DNA from: Massilia sp. Root133 | GTDB taxonomy: Bacteria > Pseudomonadota > Gammaproteobacteria > Burkholderiales > Burkholderiaceae_D | Assembly (NCBI RefSeq): GCF_001426525.1 | Contig: NZ_LMEW01000007.1 | Location: 62,001 to 126,000, forward strand | DNA: 64,000 nt | Reading direction: 5' to 3' | In this document: positions 1-9,253 of the stretch, in pieces | Layout of the letters: every line of letters begins with the position of its first letter | Position numbering within the stretch: position 1 is the stretch's first letter | Notes under the pieces: model-generated | What the model was told of the DNA's origin: nothing | Seen by the model: only the letters and a program-made list of their open reading frames with translations | Database searches by the model: none | Translations under genes and position numbers: made by a program

Positions 1-764
1 CCGACGATGAACACAACGATGATGGAGAACAGGATCAAATTGCTCGCGACCTTGGAGACGGTCTCGATTTCCGGCTTGGTGAGGTATTGCGTGAAGTACC
101 AGATCAGCGTGGCGATCGCGGCCGTCATGCCGCCCAGCCAGCCCAGCACGACGCCGTTCAGCAGGTTGATGCGCTGGCGGATCGACACGGCGATGATGCC
201 GGCGACCGTGGCGACATAGGTCGCGATCATGCACGGGATAAAGATGTCGGACGGGTCTTTCGCGCCGAGGATCGCGCGCTGCGCCATGATCGCGAGCGGA
301 ATCAGGGTAAGGCCCGACGTGTGCAGCACGAGGAACATGATCTGTGCGTTGCTGGCCGTGTCCTTGTTCGGATTCAGCGTCTGCAGGCTTTCCATCGCCT
401 TCAGGCCGAACGGCGTCGCGGCATTGTCCAGGCCCAGCAGGTTGGCGGAAAAATTCATCACCATGTGGCCCGTAGCCGGGTGGTCCTTCGGCACTTCCGG
501 GAAGATGCGCGAAAAGAAGGGAGAAATCACTTTCGCCAGCCAGCCGACGGCGCCGGCCTTTTCGCCGATGTTCATGATGCCCAGCCACAGGGTCATCACG
601 CCGGCCAGCGGCAGGGCGATGTCCATCACGCCCATTTTGGCCGCGTCGAAGGTGCCGTCGATGATGCGCTTGAAGATCTCGGTGTCTCCGAGGAAGATCC
701 ATTGGGCCAGTGCCGCGACGAAGCCGACGAGGAAGAAGCCGATCCAGATGTAATTTAAAGCCAT
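1..764 (-). CDS. SpmA/SpmB-like nucleoside-recognition (Gate) membrane protein, partial
   Basis: The frame starts at the minus-strand ATG at 762-764 and runs off the left edge, leaving about 254 N-terminal residues. The translation begins MALNYIWIGFFLVGFVAALA, has several hydrophobic segments and contains the stretch NFSANLLGLDNAATPFGLK, typical of SpmA and related Gate-domain proteins. In proteobacteria SpmA and SpmB are often fused into one protein of about 400 residues, and the length here is compatible with that, but the C-terminal half lies outside the window. These are inner-membrane proteins of poorly known function, and sporulation is not implied. No clear Shine-Dalgarno precedes the ATG. 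A minus-strand TATACT at 818-823 could be its -10 box, and a small GC hairpin (780-795) lies in the leader. Confidence 0.8.
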   Translation of the reverse strand, partial: MALNYIWIGFFLVGFVAALAQWIFLGDTEIFKRIIDGTFDAAKMGVMDIALPLAGVMTLWLGIMNIGEKAGAVGWLAKVISPFFSRIFPEVPKDHPATGHMVMNFSANLLGLDNAATPFGLKAMESLQTLNPNKDTASNAQIMFLVLHTSGLTLIPLAIMAQRAILGAKDPSDIFIPCMIATYVATVAGIIAVSIRQRINLLNGVVLGWLGGMTAAIATLIWYFTQYLTKPEIETVSKVASNLILFSIIVVFIV

Positions 765-976
765 GGGTGTCGTAGTTTCGGCGGCTCATGCCGCCTGAGC
801 TCGATTGTGCAGCGGAGAGTATAGGCGCTGAGCAAGCTGCACTGATGAAAGTATGGGCTAGGGATATGTAAAAAAGTTATGCGCCTCTGGAAAGCTTGGC
901 GTTCTGTTATCGCGCTGCCGTATTGCCTGGGTCCAAAGCCTGAGCCTATGATACGCAACGCTTCCAGGACCTCGCC

Positions 977-2779
977 ATGCCGACTCGCCGCTCCTTCCTC
1001 GCTTCCCTGCTGTTCACCGCTCTCGCCCCATTCGCCGCCGCGCAAGGCCCGCAACCCAAGGTCCTGCACATGTTCCTGTCGACGAGCGAGACAGGCATGG
1101 ACCCGGCCGTCGCGTCCGACATCGCCACGTTGTCCCTGCTGGAAAACCTGTTCGATCCGCTGCTGCGCTACGACTACCTCGCGCGCCCCGTCAAACTGCA
1201 GGGCAATGGCGCGAAGGACCTGCCCGAGATCTCCGCCGACGGCCTGACGTACACGTTCCACATCCGCCCCGGCATGCGTTTTACGCCCGACCCGGCCTTT
1301 AAAGGTCCGCCGCGCGAGGTGACGGCGGCCGACTATGTCTACAGCATCCAGCGCCTGTATGACCCGACGCTGAAATCGCCGTGGTCGTTCATGTTCGAGG
1401 GAAAACTGCTGGGCGATGCGGCGTGGAAGGACCGTTTCAGCTACGCGACGAACATCCCGGGCCTGCAGGCCGTCGACCGGTACACGCTGCGCATCCGTCT
1501 TTCCGAGCCGGATAACAATTTCCTGTTTTACCTGGCCACGCCGGCGACCGGTGTCGTCGCGCGTGAAGTGATCGAGGCGTATCCGGGCCAGGCCGGCAAT
1601 CACCCCGTCGGCACGGGACCGTTCATGCTGGGGGACTGGAAGCGCAGCGACCGCATCGTCCTCGTCGCCAATCCCGCGTCGACGTCCGTCTTTCACTCCG
1701 GCGTGACGACGGACCCGGCCGCCGATCCCGCCGACCGCGCCATCGCCCGCGCGCTCGAAGGCCAGAAGCTGCCGCGCGTGGACAAGGTCGACATCAAGAT
1801 CGCGGAAGAATTCCAGGGCCGCATGCTGGGCTTCCTGAACGGCGAATACGACTACCTGGAGCAGGTGCCGGAATCGATGACGGACATGGTCATCAGGAAC
1901 GGCAAGCTGAAACCCGAGCTCACCGCGCGCGGCATGCAGCTGTACCGCTTCCCCGTGCTGCAGACCTACTACATGTGGATGAACATGGAGGATCCGGTGC
2001 TGGGCGGTTATTCGAAGGAGAGGGTGGCGCTGCGCCGTGCGATTTCGCTCAGCTACAACAGCGCCGAGGACATCGCGCTGCTGAAACAAGGGTTCGCGAT
2101 CAAGGCCGAATCGCCGCTGCCGCCGGGCGTGCTGGGCTATGACCCGAACTACCGCAGCCCCGTCCCGTACGATCCGGCGATGGCGAACGCGCTGCTGGAC
2201 CGCTTCGGCTACGACAAGCGCGACCCCGACGGGTTTCGGCGCCAGCCGAAGGCGGGTGGCGGCACGGAACCGCTCACGCTGCAGATGAGCAGCGAAGCCA
2301 CGGTCGGCGGCCGCCTGCGCGACGAACTGTGGCGCAAATGCCTGAATGCCGTCGGCCTGCGCGTCGTGTTCAAGTCGGACAAGAAGACCGAGATCATCAA
2401 GGCATCGCGCCTCGGCAAGGTGCAAATGTTCGAGAGTAACTGGATCGCCGACTTCCCCGACGGCGACAATTTTTACCAGCTGCTGTACGGCCCCAACGCG
2501 GGCCGCGCCAACTACGCCCGTTTCAATCTGCCGGCCTACAACGAACGCTACGAGCAGGCGCACGCGCTCAAGGACGGTCCCGAGCGCCAGAAGCTGTACT
2601 TCGAGATGAACCAGCTGATCCACGCCTATAACCCGTGGGTGCCGCTGACGCATGTGCTCTCGGCAGATATCCGACAACCGTGGCTGAAAAACTACAAACG
2701 CCACCCTGTCGAATTCACGCAATGGCGTTATCTGGATGTCGATGTTGCGGAAAGGACACGTGCTGCACGAGGGAAGTGA
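977..2779 (+). CDS. extracellular solute-binding protein, family 5 (peptide/nickel type), Tat-type signal
   Basis: This 600-residue protein has the fold signature of SBP_bac_5 (DppA/OppA-like) periplasmic binding proteins. It has an N-terminal region reading through a predicted substrate cleft, a HPVGTGPF motif near residue 212 and a C-terminal lobe ending in LTHVLSADIRQPWLKNYK. The N-terminus carries TRRSFLASLL followed by a hydrophobic run and an AAA|Q cleavage site, which matches a twin-arginine export signal. AGGA at about 966 precedes the ATG. No permease or ATPase genes are adjacent, so it either serves a remote transporter or is an orphan. The next gene is a TonB-dependent receptor, which suggests a joint uptake role. 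Substrate is inferred only at family level (oligopeptides). Confidence 0.85.
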   Translation: MPTRRSFLASLLFTALAPFAAAQGPQPKVLHMFLSTSETGMDPAVASDIATLSLLENLFDPLLRYDYLARPVKLQGNGAKDLPEISADGLTYTFHIRPGMRFTPDPAFKGPPREVTAADYVYSIQRLYDPTLKSPWSFMFEGKLLGDAAWKDRFSYATNIPGLQAVDRYTLRIRLSEPDNNFLFYLATPATGVVAREVIEAYPGQAGNHPVGTGPFMLGDWKRSDRIVLVANPASTSVFHSGVTTDPAADPADRAIARALEGQKLPRVDKVDIKIAEEFQGRMLGFLNGEYDYLEQVPESMTDMVIRNGKLKPELTARGMQLYRFPVLQTYYMWMNMEDPVLGGYSKERVALRRAISLSYNSAEDIALLKQGFAIKAESPLPPGVLGYDPNYRSPVPYDPAMANALLDRFGYDKRDPDGFRRQPKAGGGTEPLTLQMSSEATVGGRLRDELWRKCLNAVGLRVVFKSDKKTEIIKASRLGKVQMFESNWIADFPDGDNFYQLLYGPNAGRANYARFNLPAYNERYEQAHALKDGPERQKLYFEMNQLIHAYNPWVPLTHVLSADIRQPWLKNYKRHPVEFTQWRYLDVDVAERTRAARGK

Positions 2780-2921
2780 TAGTTTTTGCTAGATTGACTA
2801 CGTGAAATATTCCCTGCAGTTATAGTCAGCGCCGGAATTTTCATTGGCTGGGCGCGCGCCAGTGCGCTTACCTTTGAATCAACAATTCATGCCAACGTCA
2901 TCGTGCACCAAGGAGAGCCAC

Positions 2922-5684
2922 GTGAAGTTAAAGAAGCTAGCGACCATGATCGCCGTGATCGGTACCGCAGCCCCGGCCGTCGCGCAGCAAGCGCAAACGG
3001 ACAAGCCGATCCAACGCGTCGAAATCACGGGTTCCAGCATCAAGCGCATCGCCACCGAAGGCGCGCTGCCGGTACAGACGATCACGATGGACCAGCTGGA
3101 CAAGCAGGGCGTCACGAACGCGGAACAGCTGATGCGCCTGATTTCGGCCAACGGCACGGGCGCCGACAATATGACTTCAGGTAATAACGTGTTCGGCGCG
3201 GATGCCGACCGCGTCAGCGGCGGCGGCTCGTTCGCGTCGCTGCGCGGCCTGGGCCCGACCGGCACCCTCGTGCTGATCAACGGCCGCCGCATTTCGGGCT
3301 ACGGCCTGTCCGGCAAGGCGGTCGACCTGAACACGATCCCGCTGGCGGCCGTCGCCCGCATCGAAGTGCTGAAGGATGGCGCGTCCGCGATCTACGGCAC
3401 GGACGCCGTCGGCGGCGTCATCAACTTCATCCTCAAGACAAATTACGAAGGCGTGCAGGCGAATGCCACCGGCAACTGGACGGAGCACGGTGGCGGCGCC
3501 ACCCGCCGGCTGCAGGTGGTGGCCGGCCACGGCAACCTGGACACCGACCGCTTCAACGTCATGGTGGCCGTCGGCTACGACCGGAACAACGAACTCGATT
3601 CGCACCAGCGCTCGTTCGCCAACGGCTACCAGCCGGCGCGCGGCCTGTCGCCGGACACCACCGGCACCCCGGTCGCCAACCAGCTGACGGGCGCCGGCAC
3701 CGCGCTGGGCTCGAATTTCCAGATGCCGGGCGATCCGAACAAATACCTGCAGGCCGGTCTCCTCTCCCTGCAGGGCAAGTGCGACAGCGTGCAGGGCATG
3801 AACCAGTACGCGACGGCGCTGTGGAAGGACGTGACGTCGCCGCTGCGCTCGACCTATTCCTGCGCCTACGACTACGGCGGCGACTACGTGATGCAGCTGC
3901 CGACGGAGCGCACGAACGGCGTCGCCCGCGCCACGTTCCAGGTCAACCCGGATCACCGCGTGTTCGCCGAAGCCATCGCCGCGCACACGAATTCGCTGGC
4001 GATCCTGACGCCGGCGCAGATTTCCACGTCGCTCGCGAACGGCAACGCGTATCCGGTGGGCGGCCCGTACTACCAGGACCTGTCGCCGTACATCGCGTCG
4101 TTCGACAAGACCAAGCCGATCATCTACAAATGGCGCGCCTGGCCGCTGGGTAACCGCACGCAGAACTACACGACCGACACCGTGCGCCTGATGACGGGCG
4201 CCGAGGGCGTCCTCGCCGGCAAGTGGGACTACAAGATCGACCTGTCGCACAGCGAGAGCCACACCAAGACGGACCTCGTCGACGGCTATGCCTACACGAG
4301 CGCGCTGTACCAGGTGTTGGGCAGCGGCGTCGTGAACCCGTTCGCCGCGCCGTCGCAGGGCCAGAGCGCCGCCGCGATGCAGGCGCTGGAAGGCACCAAG
4401 TTCTACGGCCGCCTCCAGCACGGCAAGACGACGCTCACGCAGTTCAATGCCTCGATCTCGGGCGAGATCTGGCAACTGCCGGCCGGCCCGCTGCAGGGTG
4501 CGATCGGCACCGACCTGCGCCGCGAAGGCTATGGCTTCGCGCAGGACGTCGACGCGACCAAGATCCTGCTGGCGCCCGGTAACGCGAACCAGGACACGGT
4601 CAACCGCAACGTCAAGGCGATCTACACCGAGCTCGTGGTCCCGGTCATGAAGAACCTGGAACTGCAGCTGGCGCTGCGCCGCGACGACTACAGCCTGATC
4701 GGCGCGACGACGAATCCGAAGATCGCGTTCAGCTATCGTCCCACGAGCTGGCTGATGCTGCGCGGTTCGGCCAACAAGGGCTTCCTGGCGCCGAGCTTCG
4801 CGCAGCTGTATTCCGGCCGCCTGGACCAGGAACTGCCGAACGGCGTGTCCGATCCGGTCGGCTGCGCGTCCCACCCGGGCGACCCGCGCTACTGCGCGAT
4901 CGAGCGCCTGAACTACTTCAGCGGCGGCAACCCGAACCTGCGTCCGGAGACGTCCAAGCAGGGCACCCTGGGCTTCATCGTCGAGCCGAACGCGAACTTC
5001 TCGATGTCGGTCGACTACTGGGCGATCAACGTCAAGGACCGCATCCTGAACCGCACGCCGCAAGTCGTGCTGGCCAATGCGGCTGCGCTGGGCGAGTACA
5101 TCCACCGCAATGCGGACGGCACCATCGATTATGTCGACGCGGGCTGGATCAACGCGGCCGGCCTCAAGACGCGCGGCGCCGACGTGGGCCTGCGCGGCCG
5201 CGGCAACCTGCCGGACGGCTGGCGCTGGAACGCGACCCTCGACGGCACCTGGACGCAGAGCTACCAGTTCGCCGAGTTCGAAGGCCAGCCGTACGTCGAA
5301 TACGTCGGCAACTTCTACACGCGCGACATCTACCTGCGCTGGAAGCACAACGCCACGTTCAGCGTGAACAAGGGCGCGTGGAGCTTCCTGCTCAGTAACC
5401 TGTACCGCGACGGCTACAAGGACCAGGTGCCGAACGGCGGCAAGGGCACGCCGCCGGCCGGCTTCAATCCGCACGTCGCCAGCTATACGACGTGGGGCCT
5501 GTCGACGACGTACACGGGCTTGAAAAACACGACGGTCACCGTCGGCATCCAGAACCTGTTCGACCGCGACCCGCCGTTCACGGCGCACAACGTGGACGAA
5601 GTCGTGGGCGCCGGCTGGGATCCGCGCGTGGCCGACCCGCGCGGCCGCTCGCTGAGTTTCGACGTCAAATACCGCTTCTTCTAA
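2922..5684 (+). CDS. TonB-dependent receptor
   Basis: The GTG at 2922 is preferred over the upstream TTG frame extension, because AAGGAG lies 6 bases before it and the protein then begins with a clean signal peptide (cleavage after AVA at about residue 21). The 920-residue protein has an N-terminal plug (about 34-170, with SFASLRGLGPTGTLVLINGR and DGASAIYGTDAVGGVINFIL) and a long beta-barrel ending in the outer-membrane C-terminal signature SFDVKYRFF. It belongs to the Oar/CirA-like receptors with paired Cys in extracellular loops, frequent in Massilia and Xanthomonas-type genomes for peptides or glycans. It sits between a peptide-binding protein and an LD-carboxypeptidase. The ligand cannot be read from sequence. 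Confidence 0.9.
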   Translation: MKLKKLATMIAVIGTAAPAVAQQAQTDKPIQRVEITGSSIKRIATEGALPVQTITMDQLDKQGVTNAEQLMRLISANGTGADNMTSGNNVFGADADRVSGGGSFASLRGLGPTGTLVLINGRRISGYGLSGKAVDLNTIPLAAVARIEVLKDGASAIYGTDAVGGVINFILKTNYEGVQANATGNWTEHGGGATRRLQVVAGHGNLDTDRFNVMVAVGYDRNNELDSHQRSFANGYQPARGLSPDTTGTPVANQLTGAGTALGSNFQMPGDPNKYLQAGLLSLQGKCDSVQGMNQYATALWKDVTSPLRSTYSCAYDYGGDYVMQLPTERTNGVARATFQVNPDHRVFAEAIAAHTNSLAILTPAQISTSLANGNAYPVGGPYYQDLSPYIASFDKTKPIIYKWRAWPLGNRTQNYTTDTVRLMTGAEGVLAGKWDYKIDLSHSESHTKTDLVDGYAYTSALYQVLGSGVVNPFAAPSQGQSAAAMQALEGTKFYGRLQHGKTTLTQFNASISGEIWQLPAGPLQGAIGTDLRREGYGFAQDVDATKILLAPGNANQDTVNRNVKAIYTELVVPVMKNLELQLALRRDDYSLIGATTNPKIAFSYRPTSWLMLRGSANKGFLAPSFAQLYSGRLDQELPNGVSDPVGCASHPGDPRYCAIERLNYFSGGNPNLRPETSKQGTLGFIVEPNANFSMSVDYWAINVKDRILNRTPQVVLANAAALGEYIHRNADGTIDYVDAGWINAAGLKTRGADVGLRGRGNLPDGWRWNATLDGTWTQSYQFAEFEGQPYVEYVGNFYTRDIYLRWKHNATFSVNKGAWSFLLSNLYRDGYKDQVPNGGKGTPPAGFNPHVASYTTWGLSTTYTGLKNTTVTVGIQNLFDRDPPFTAHNVDEVVGAGWDPRVADPRGRSLSFDVKYRFF

Positions 5685-5715
5685 TCGGTAGCGCCAGTAT
5701 CCTTGGCACGACCTG

Positions 5716-5763
5716 CGGCCCGCGACCCTGGAAGCCACAAGCTTCCGCGGCGCGGGCCGTTTT
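5716..5763 (+). terminator. Rho-independent terminator after the TonB-dependent receptor
   Basis: Two nested inverted repeats, CGGCCCGCG (5716-5724) with CGCGGGCCG (5751-5759) and GGAAGC (5730-5735) with GCTTCC (5741-5746), form a long stem followed by TTTT. It lies 31 bases after the receptor stop and just before the LD-carboxypeptidase gene. Confidence 0.75.
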
Positions 5764-5779
5764 ACTTGAACCTCATTCC

Positions 5780-6832
5780 ATGAACGACAGGCGCAGATTC
5801 AACAAGATGATGGCGGCGGCATTGTTGCTGCGCTTCACGTCTCTTCCTGCGCCTGCACGGTCCGCATCGAGAAAAATGACACCACTGATCAAACCACCGC
5901 GCCTGCGCCGCGGCGACGTCGTCGGCCTCATTGCGCCGGGCGGCTACACCAGCGACGCCTCGATCGAGAAGGCCGTGCAGCACATCGAGGCGCTGGGCTT
6001 CCGCGTCAAGCCGGGCACGTACCTGCGCGACGTGTGGGGCAATTACGGCGGCACGGTCGCGGCGCGTATCGCCGACCTGCACGCGATGTTCCGCGATCCC
6101 GAGGTGAAAGCCATCTGGGCGATCCGCGGCGGCTCCGGCTGCATCTCGCTGCTGCGGCACCTGGACTACCGCCTGATCCGCACGCATCCGAAGGTCTTGC
6201 TGGGTTACTCCGACATCACCGCGCTGCACCTCGCCATCCACCGCCACGCGGGCCTCGTGACGTTCCACGGCCCGGTCGCATCGAGCACGCCGTCCGGGTA
6301 TTCGACGGAGCACTTGCTGGCCGTGCTGATGGAGCCGAGAGACGCCTACACGATCCCGATGTCGGCGGAGAACGACCGCCGCGCGCTGGAAGAGCCGTGG
6401 TACGCGGCGCGCACCGTGCACGGAGGCGTCGCCGAAGGCCCGCTCATCGGCGGCAATCTGTCGCTCGTGAGCGCACTGGCGGGCACGCCGTACGCGGCGG
6501 ATTTCACGGGCGGCCTGCTGTTCCTCGAAGAGGTGAACGAGGAGCCGTACCGCATCGACCGCTGGATGACGCAGCTCGACCTTGCCGCCGGTTTCGACAA
6601 GGCGGCCGGCGTCATGATCGGCATCTGCGAGAACTGCGGGCCGCAGGGCGACGGGCCGTCGCTGACCTTGGACGAGACGTTCGACGTGCACCTGCAGCCG
6701 CTGCGCGTGCCGGCGGTGACGGGGTATTCGTTCGGGCATATCCGCAACCAGTTCACGATGCCGGTCGGGATCCTGGGCAGGCTGGATACGGAGGCGCGGA
6801 CGGTGACGTTGCTGGAGGCGGCCGTCAGCTGA
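5780..6832 (+). CDS. LD-carboxypeptidase (peptidase family S66), Tat-type signal
   Basis: This family removes the terminal D-alanine from L,D-linked muropeptides. The 350-residue protein shows the S66 hallmarks: IWAIRGGSGC, GYSDITALH (nucleophilic serine), a glutamate in LLFLEEVNEEPYR, and the histidine in YSFGHIRNQF. The start is the ATG at 5780; the frame is open upstream, but that part overlaps the receptor gene. Residues 1-30 read RRRFNK followed by a hydrophobic stretch and an Ala-rich end, consistent with a Tat signal. Classical LdcA is cytoplasmic, so this copy is probably periplasmic. No obvious Shine-Dalgarno is seen. It is separated from the receptor by a terminator. Confidence 0.85.
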   Translation: MNDRRRFNKMMAAALLLRFTSLPAPARSASRKMTPLIKPPRLRRGDVVGLIAPGGYTSDASIEKAVQHIEALGFRVKPGTYLRDVWGNYGGTVAARIADLHAMFRDPEVKAIWAIRGGSGCISLLRHLDYRLIRTHPKVLLGYSDITALHLAIHRHAGLVTFHGPVASSTPSGYSTEHLLAVLMEPRDAYTIPMSAENDRRALEEPWYAARTVHGGVAEGPLIGGNLSLVSALAGTPYAADFTGGLLFLEEVNEEPYRIDRWMTQLDLAAGFDKAAGVMIGICENCGPQGDGPSLTLDETFDVHLQPLRVPAVTGYSFGHIRNQFTMPVGILGRLDTEARTVTLLEAAVS

Positions 6833-6837
6833 AGACC

Positions 6838-6917
6838 GTCGTTCCCGCGGAAGCGGGAACCCATGCTGAGCGTCCGTAGCGTACTCAGTATGGATTCACG
6901 CGTGCGCGGGAATGACG
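6838..6917. repeat. REP/BIME-like palindromic repeat pair
   Basis: Two inverted copies of the dispersed unit CGTCGTTCCCGCG-AAGCGGGAA-CCATGCTGAG (6838-6870, and reversed with a few changes at 6884-6917) are separated by 13 bases. It lies between the convergent LD-carboxypeptidase and LysR genes. The same unit recurs at 13.9, 22.8, 38.65, 43.7, 55.55 and 61.7 kb. Confidence 0.85.
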
Positions 6918-6924
6918 TTGGTTG

Positions 6925-7827
6925 TTACCACCTCCACGCTTCCTGTAGTCTTTCCTTTAAATACCCCACGAACACCCTCACCCGCGGCGCCAGATTCCTC
7001 TGGTGCGGATACACCGCATGCAGCGGCGCCGCCGCCATCGCGTGGTTCGGAAGCACACGCCGCAACCGGCCGGCTGCCAGGTCATCCCCCACGTCCCAGA
7101 TCGATTTCAGCGCGATGCCGCTGCCGGCCAGCGCCAGCTGCTGCGCGGCGCCGCCGTCGTTCGTGAGGAAGGCGGCGTCCACGCGCACGGGCGCGGTCTC
7201 GTCGCCGTCGAATTTCCAGTCCGTGCGGCGTTGATCGCCGATCACGATGCAGCGGTGGCCCGCCAGTTCGGCCGGCGTGCGCGGTTCGCCGTGGCGCTGC
7301 AGGTACGCCGGCGACGCGCACAGCACGCGGTAGTTCGGCGCCAGCGCGCGCGCGACGAGCGAGGAATCGGCCAGCGCGCCGTAGCGCACGCCGAGGTCAT
7401 GGCCGCTGTCCAGCAGGTCGACGACGGCATCCAGGAGCTCCAGCTGGATCGTCACCTGCGGATGCAGTTCCTGGAACGCGGCCGCGATCGGCGCCAGCCA
7501 GCGCCGCCCGAATTCGCCCGGCGCCGTGATGCGCAACAGGCCGTGCACGCCGTCGCGGCGCTGCGCGAGCAGGGCTTCGGCCTGCTCGACCTCGTCCAGG
7601 ATGCGCAGCACGCGCGCGTGGAACAGCCGGCCTTCGTCCGTCAGCGTCTGGCGCCGCGTCGTGCGCTGCAGGAGGCGCGTGCCCAGGCTCGCTTCCAGCA
7701 AGGACAAGCGCTTGCTGACGACGGACACGGGCACGTCCAGCTCGCGCGCGGCGGCGGACAGGCTGCCGGCCGAGACGATCCGCGCGAATGCGACGAGGGC
7801 AGGGAAGTTGTTGGCGAGCGTGTCCAT
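6925..7827 (-). CDS. LysR-family transcriptional regulator
   Basis: This 300-residue protein has an N-terminal winged helix-turn-helix (SLSAAARELDVPVSVVSKRL, residues about 22-41) and a LysR substrate-binding domain (about 90-295) with CIVIGDQRR and a C-terminal FVGYLKERL. It is transcribed divergently from the SnoaL-like/SDR pair starting at 7923, with 95 bases between the starts. LysR proteins usually control the divergent neighbour, so those two genes are the likely target. Effector is unknown. Confidence 0.88.
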   Translation of the reverse strand: MDTLANNFPALVAFARIVSAGSLSAAARELDVPVSVVSKRLSLLEASLGTRLLQRTTRRQTLTDEGRLFHARVLRILDEVEQAEALLAQRRDGVHGLLRITAPGEFGRRWLAPIAAAFQELHPQVTIQLELLDAVVDLLDSGHDLGVRYGALADSSLVARALAPNYRVLCASPAYLQRHGEPRTPAELAGHRCIVIGDQRRTDWKFDGDETAPVRVDAAFLTNDGGAAQQLALAGSGIALKSIWDVGDDLAAGRLRRVLPNHAMAAAPLHAVYPHQRNLAPRVRVFVGYLKERLQEAWRW

Positions 7828-7922
7828 CTTGCGCTTTTTGGAAATAATGATTTCGTATTCTGCCGCTATTTTTCGTTCAGCGTGAAATCTATGATGGACT
7901 CATCGAATCAAGGAGCTCGAAC

Positions 7923-8444
7923 ATGAAATCCATCCCCATCCTCGCTGCCATGCTGGTCGCGCTGCCGGCCAGTGCGGACGAACCACTCGTCAGCGCCCGG
8001 CAAGTCATCGTCGACCCGTCGCTGCCGCCGGCCCGGCGTGACGCGGACATGCAGGCGGCGCGCCGCTACGCCACGTTCTGGCACACTGGCGATGAACGCT
8101 TTGCCCGCGCCGCGCTCGCAGCCGATTTCACGGACCGCACGCTGCCGCCGGGCCGCGCGCAAGGCGTGCCGGGGCCGTTGGCCGCGTCGAAATTCGTGCG
8201 CACGGCGATCCCGGACCTGCAGGCCGACCTGCGGCAGATGATCGTCGCGGGCGACCGCGTTACCGTGCACTACCGCTTCCACGGCCATTTCACGGGACGG
8301 TGGGGCACCACGCAGGGACAAGGGCAGGCGGTCGACTTCATCGCCACCGACATCTATCGCATCGCGGACGGGAAGATCGCCGACAACTGGCACATCGAAG
8401 ACAATCTCACACTAATGCAGCAACTGGGCCTCGTCGCCCGCTGA
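7923..8444 (+). CDS. SnoaL-like / NTF2-superfamily protein, exported
   Basis: The 173-residue protein begins with a signal peptide (MKSIPILAAMLVALPASA, cleavage about residue 18). The rest resembles SnoaL-like ester cyclases, with a DEVEQ-type N-terminal helix replaced by ARRYATFWHTGDERF, then GVPGPLAASKF, VTVHYRFHGHFTG and a terminal ADNWHIEDNL motif. This fold binds small hydrophobic molecules, and many members are not enzymes. AAGGAGC precedes the ATG. The SDR gene follows after 10 bases, so the two are probably cotranscribed under the divergent LysR. Confidence 0.75.
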   Translation: MKSIPILAAMLVALPASADEPLVSARQVIVDPSLPPARRDADMQAARRYATFWHTGDERFARAALAADFTDRTLPPGRAQGVPGPLAASKFVRTAIPDLQADLRQMIVAGDRVTVHYRFHGHFTGRWGTTQGQGQAVDFIATDIYRIADGKIADNWHIEDNLTLMQQLGLVAR

Positions 8445-8454
8445 AAGGGACATC

Positions 8455-9249
8455 ATGCACATCGATTTGACCGGCAAGACCGCACTCGTTTCCGCTTCCA
8501 CCGCCGGCATCGGCCTGGCGACCGCCATCGGGCTCGCCGACGCGGGCGCCACCGTCATCCTCAACGGGCGCTCCAGCGATGCCATCGAACGTGCCCGCGC
8601 GGCCGTGCTGGCGCGGGTGCCGGGCGCGCAATTGCGTGGCGTCGCCGCCGACCTTGCGACGGCCGAAGGCGCCGCGGCGCTACTCAACGCCGAGCCGCAC
8701 GTGGACATCCTCGTCAACAACGCGGGCACGTACGGGCCGCAGGATTTCTTCGAGATCGACGACGCCACGTGGGAGCATTTTTTCCAACTGAACGTGATGT
8801 CGGGCGTGCGCCTCGCGCGGCACTACCTGAAGGGGATGCTGGAGCGGGACTGGGGCCGCGTCGTGTTCATCTCGTCGGAATCGGGGCTGAACATCCCGGC
8901 CGACATGATCCATTACGGGATGACGAAGACGGCGCAGCTGGCCATCTCGCGCGGGCTGGCGAAGCTGGCGGCCGGCAGCGGCGTCACCGTCAACGCGGTG
9001 CTGCCGGGGCCGACGCTGTCGGAAGGGGTGCGCGCCATGCTGGAAGGCGCGGCGAAAGAAGCCGATACGTCGGTCGAGCAGGCGGCGACGGACTTCGTGC
9101 GCACGCACCGCCCCAGCTCCATCCTGCGCCGCGCGGCGAGCGTGGACGAGGTGGCGAACATGATCGTCTACGTCTGTTCGCCGCAGGCGTCGGCCACGAC
9201 GGGCGCGGCGCTGCGGGTGGATGGTGGCGTGGTCGATACGATCGCGTAG
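8455..9249 (+). CDS. SDR-family NAD(P)-dependent oxidoreductase
   Basis: The 264-residue protein is a classical short-chain dehydrogenase/reductase: cofactor loop ASTAGIG near residue 15, NNAG (about 90), catalytic Ser in ISSESG and YGMTK as the catalytic Tyr/Lys pair. The C-terminus ends GAALRVDGG, as in FabG-like members. The first glycine of the TGxxxGIG cofactor loop is replaced, a common variation in this subgroup. GGGA lies before the ATG, and the upstream SnoaL-like gene ends 10 bases earlier. The substrate is unknown. Confidence 0.88.
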   Translation: MHIDLTGKTALVSASTAGIGLATAIGLADAGATVILNGRSSDAIERARAAVLARVPGAQLRGVAADLATAEGAAALLNAEPHVDILVNNAGTYGPQDFFEIDDATWEHFFQLNVMSGVRLARHYLKGMLERDWGRVVFISSESGLNIPADMIHYGMTKTAQLAISRGLAKLAAGSGVTVNAVLPGPTLSEGVRAMLEGAAKEADTSVEQAATDFVRTHRPSSILRRAASVDEVANMIVYVCSPQASATTGAALRVDGGVVDTIA

Positions 9250-9253
9250 ACGT

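Noticed and set aside
755..2722. 655-codon frame antisense to the family 5 binding protein
   Set aside because: Shadow frame; the plus strand carries a complete binding-protein gene with export signal.
3177..5738. 853-codon frame antisense to the TonB-dependent receptor
   Set aside because: Arg/Val/Ala/Gln rich, no signal or domain; the receptor on the plus strand is clear.
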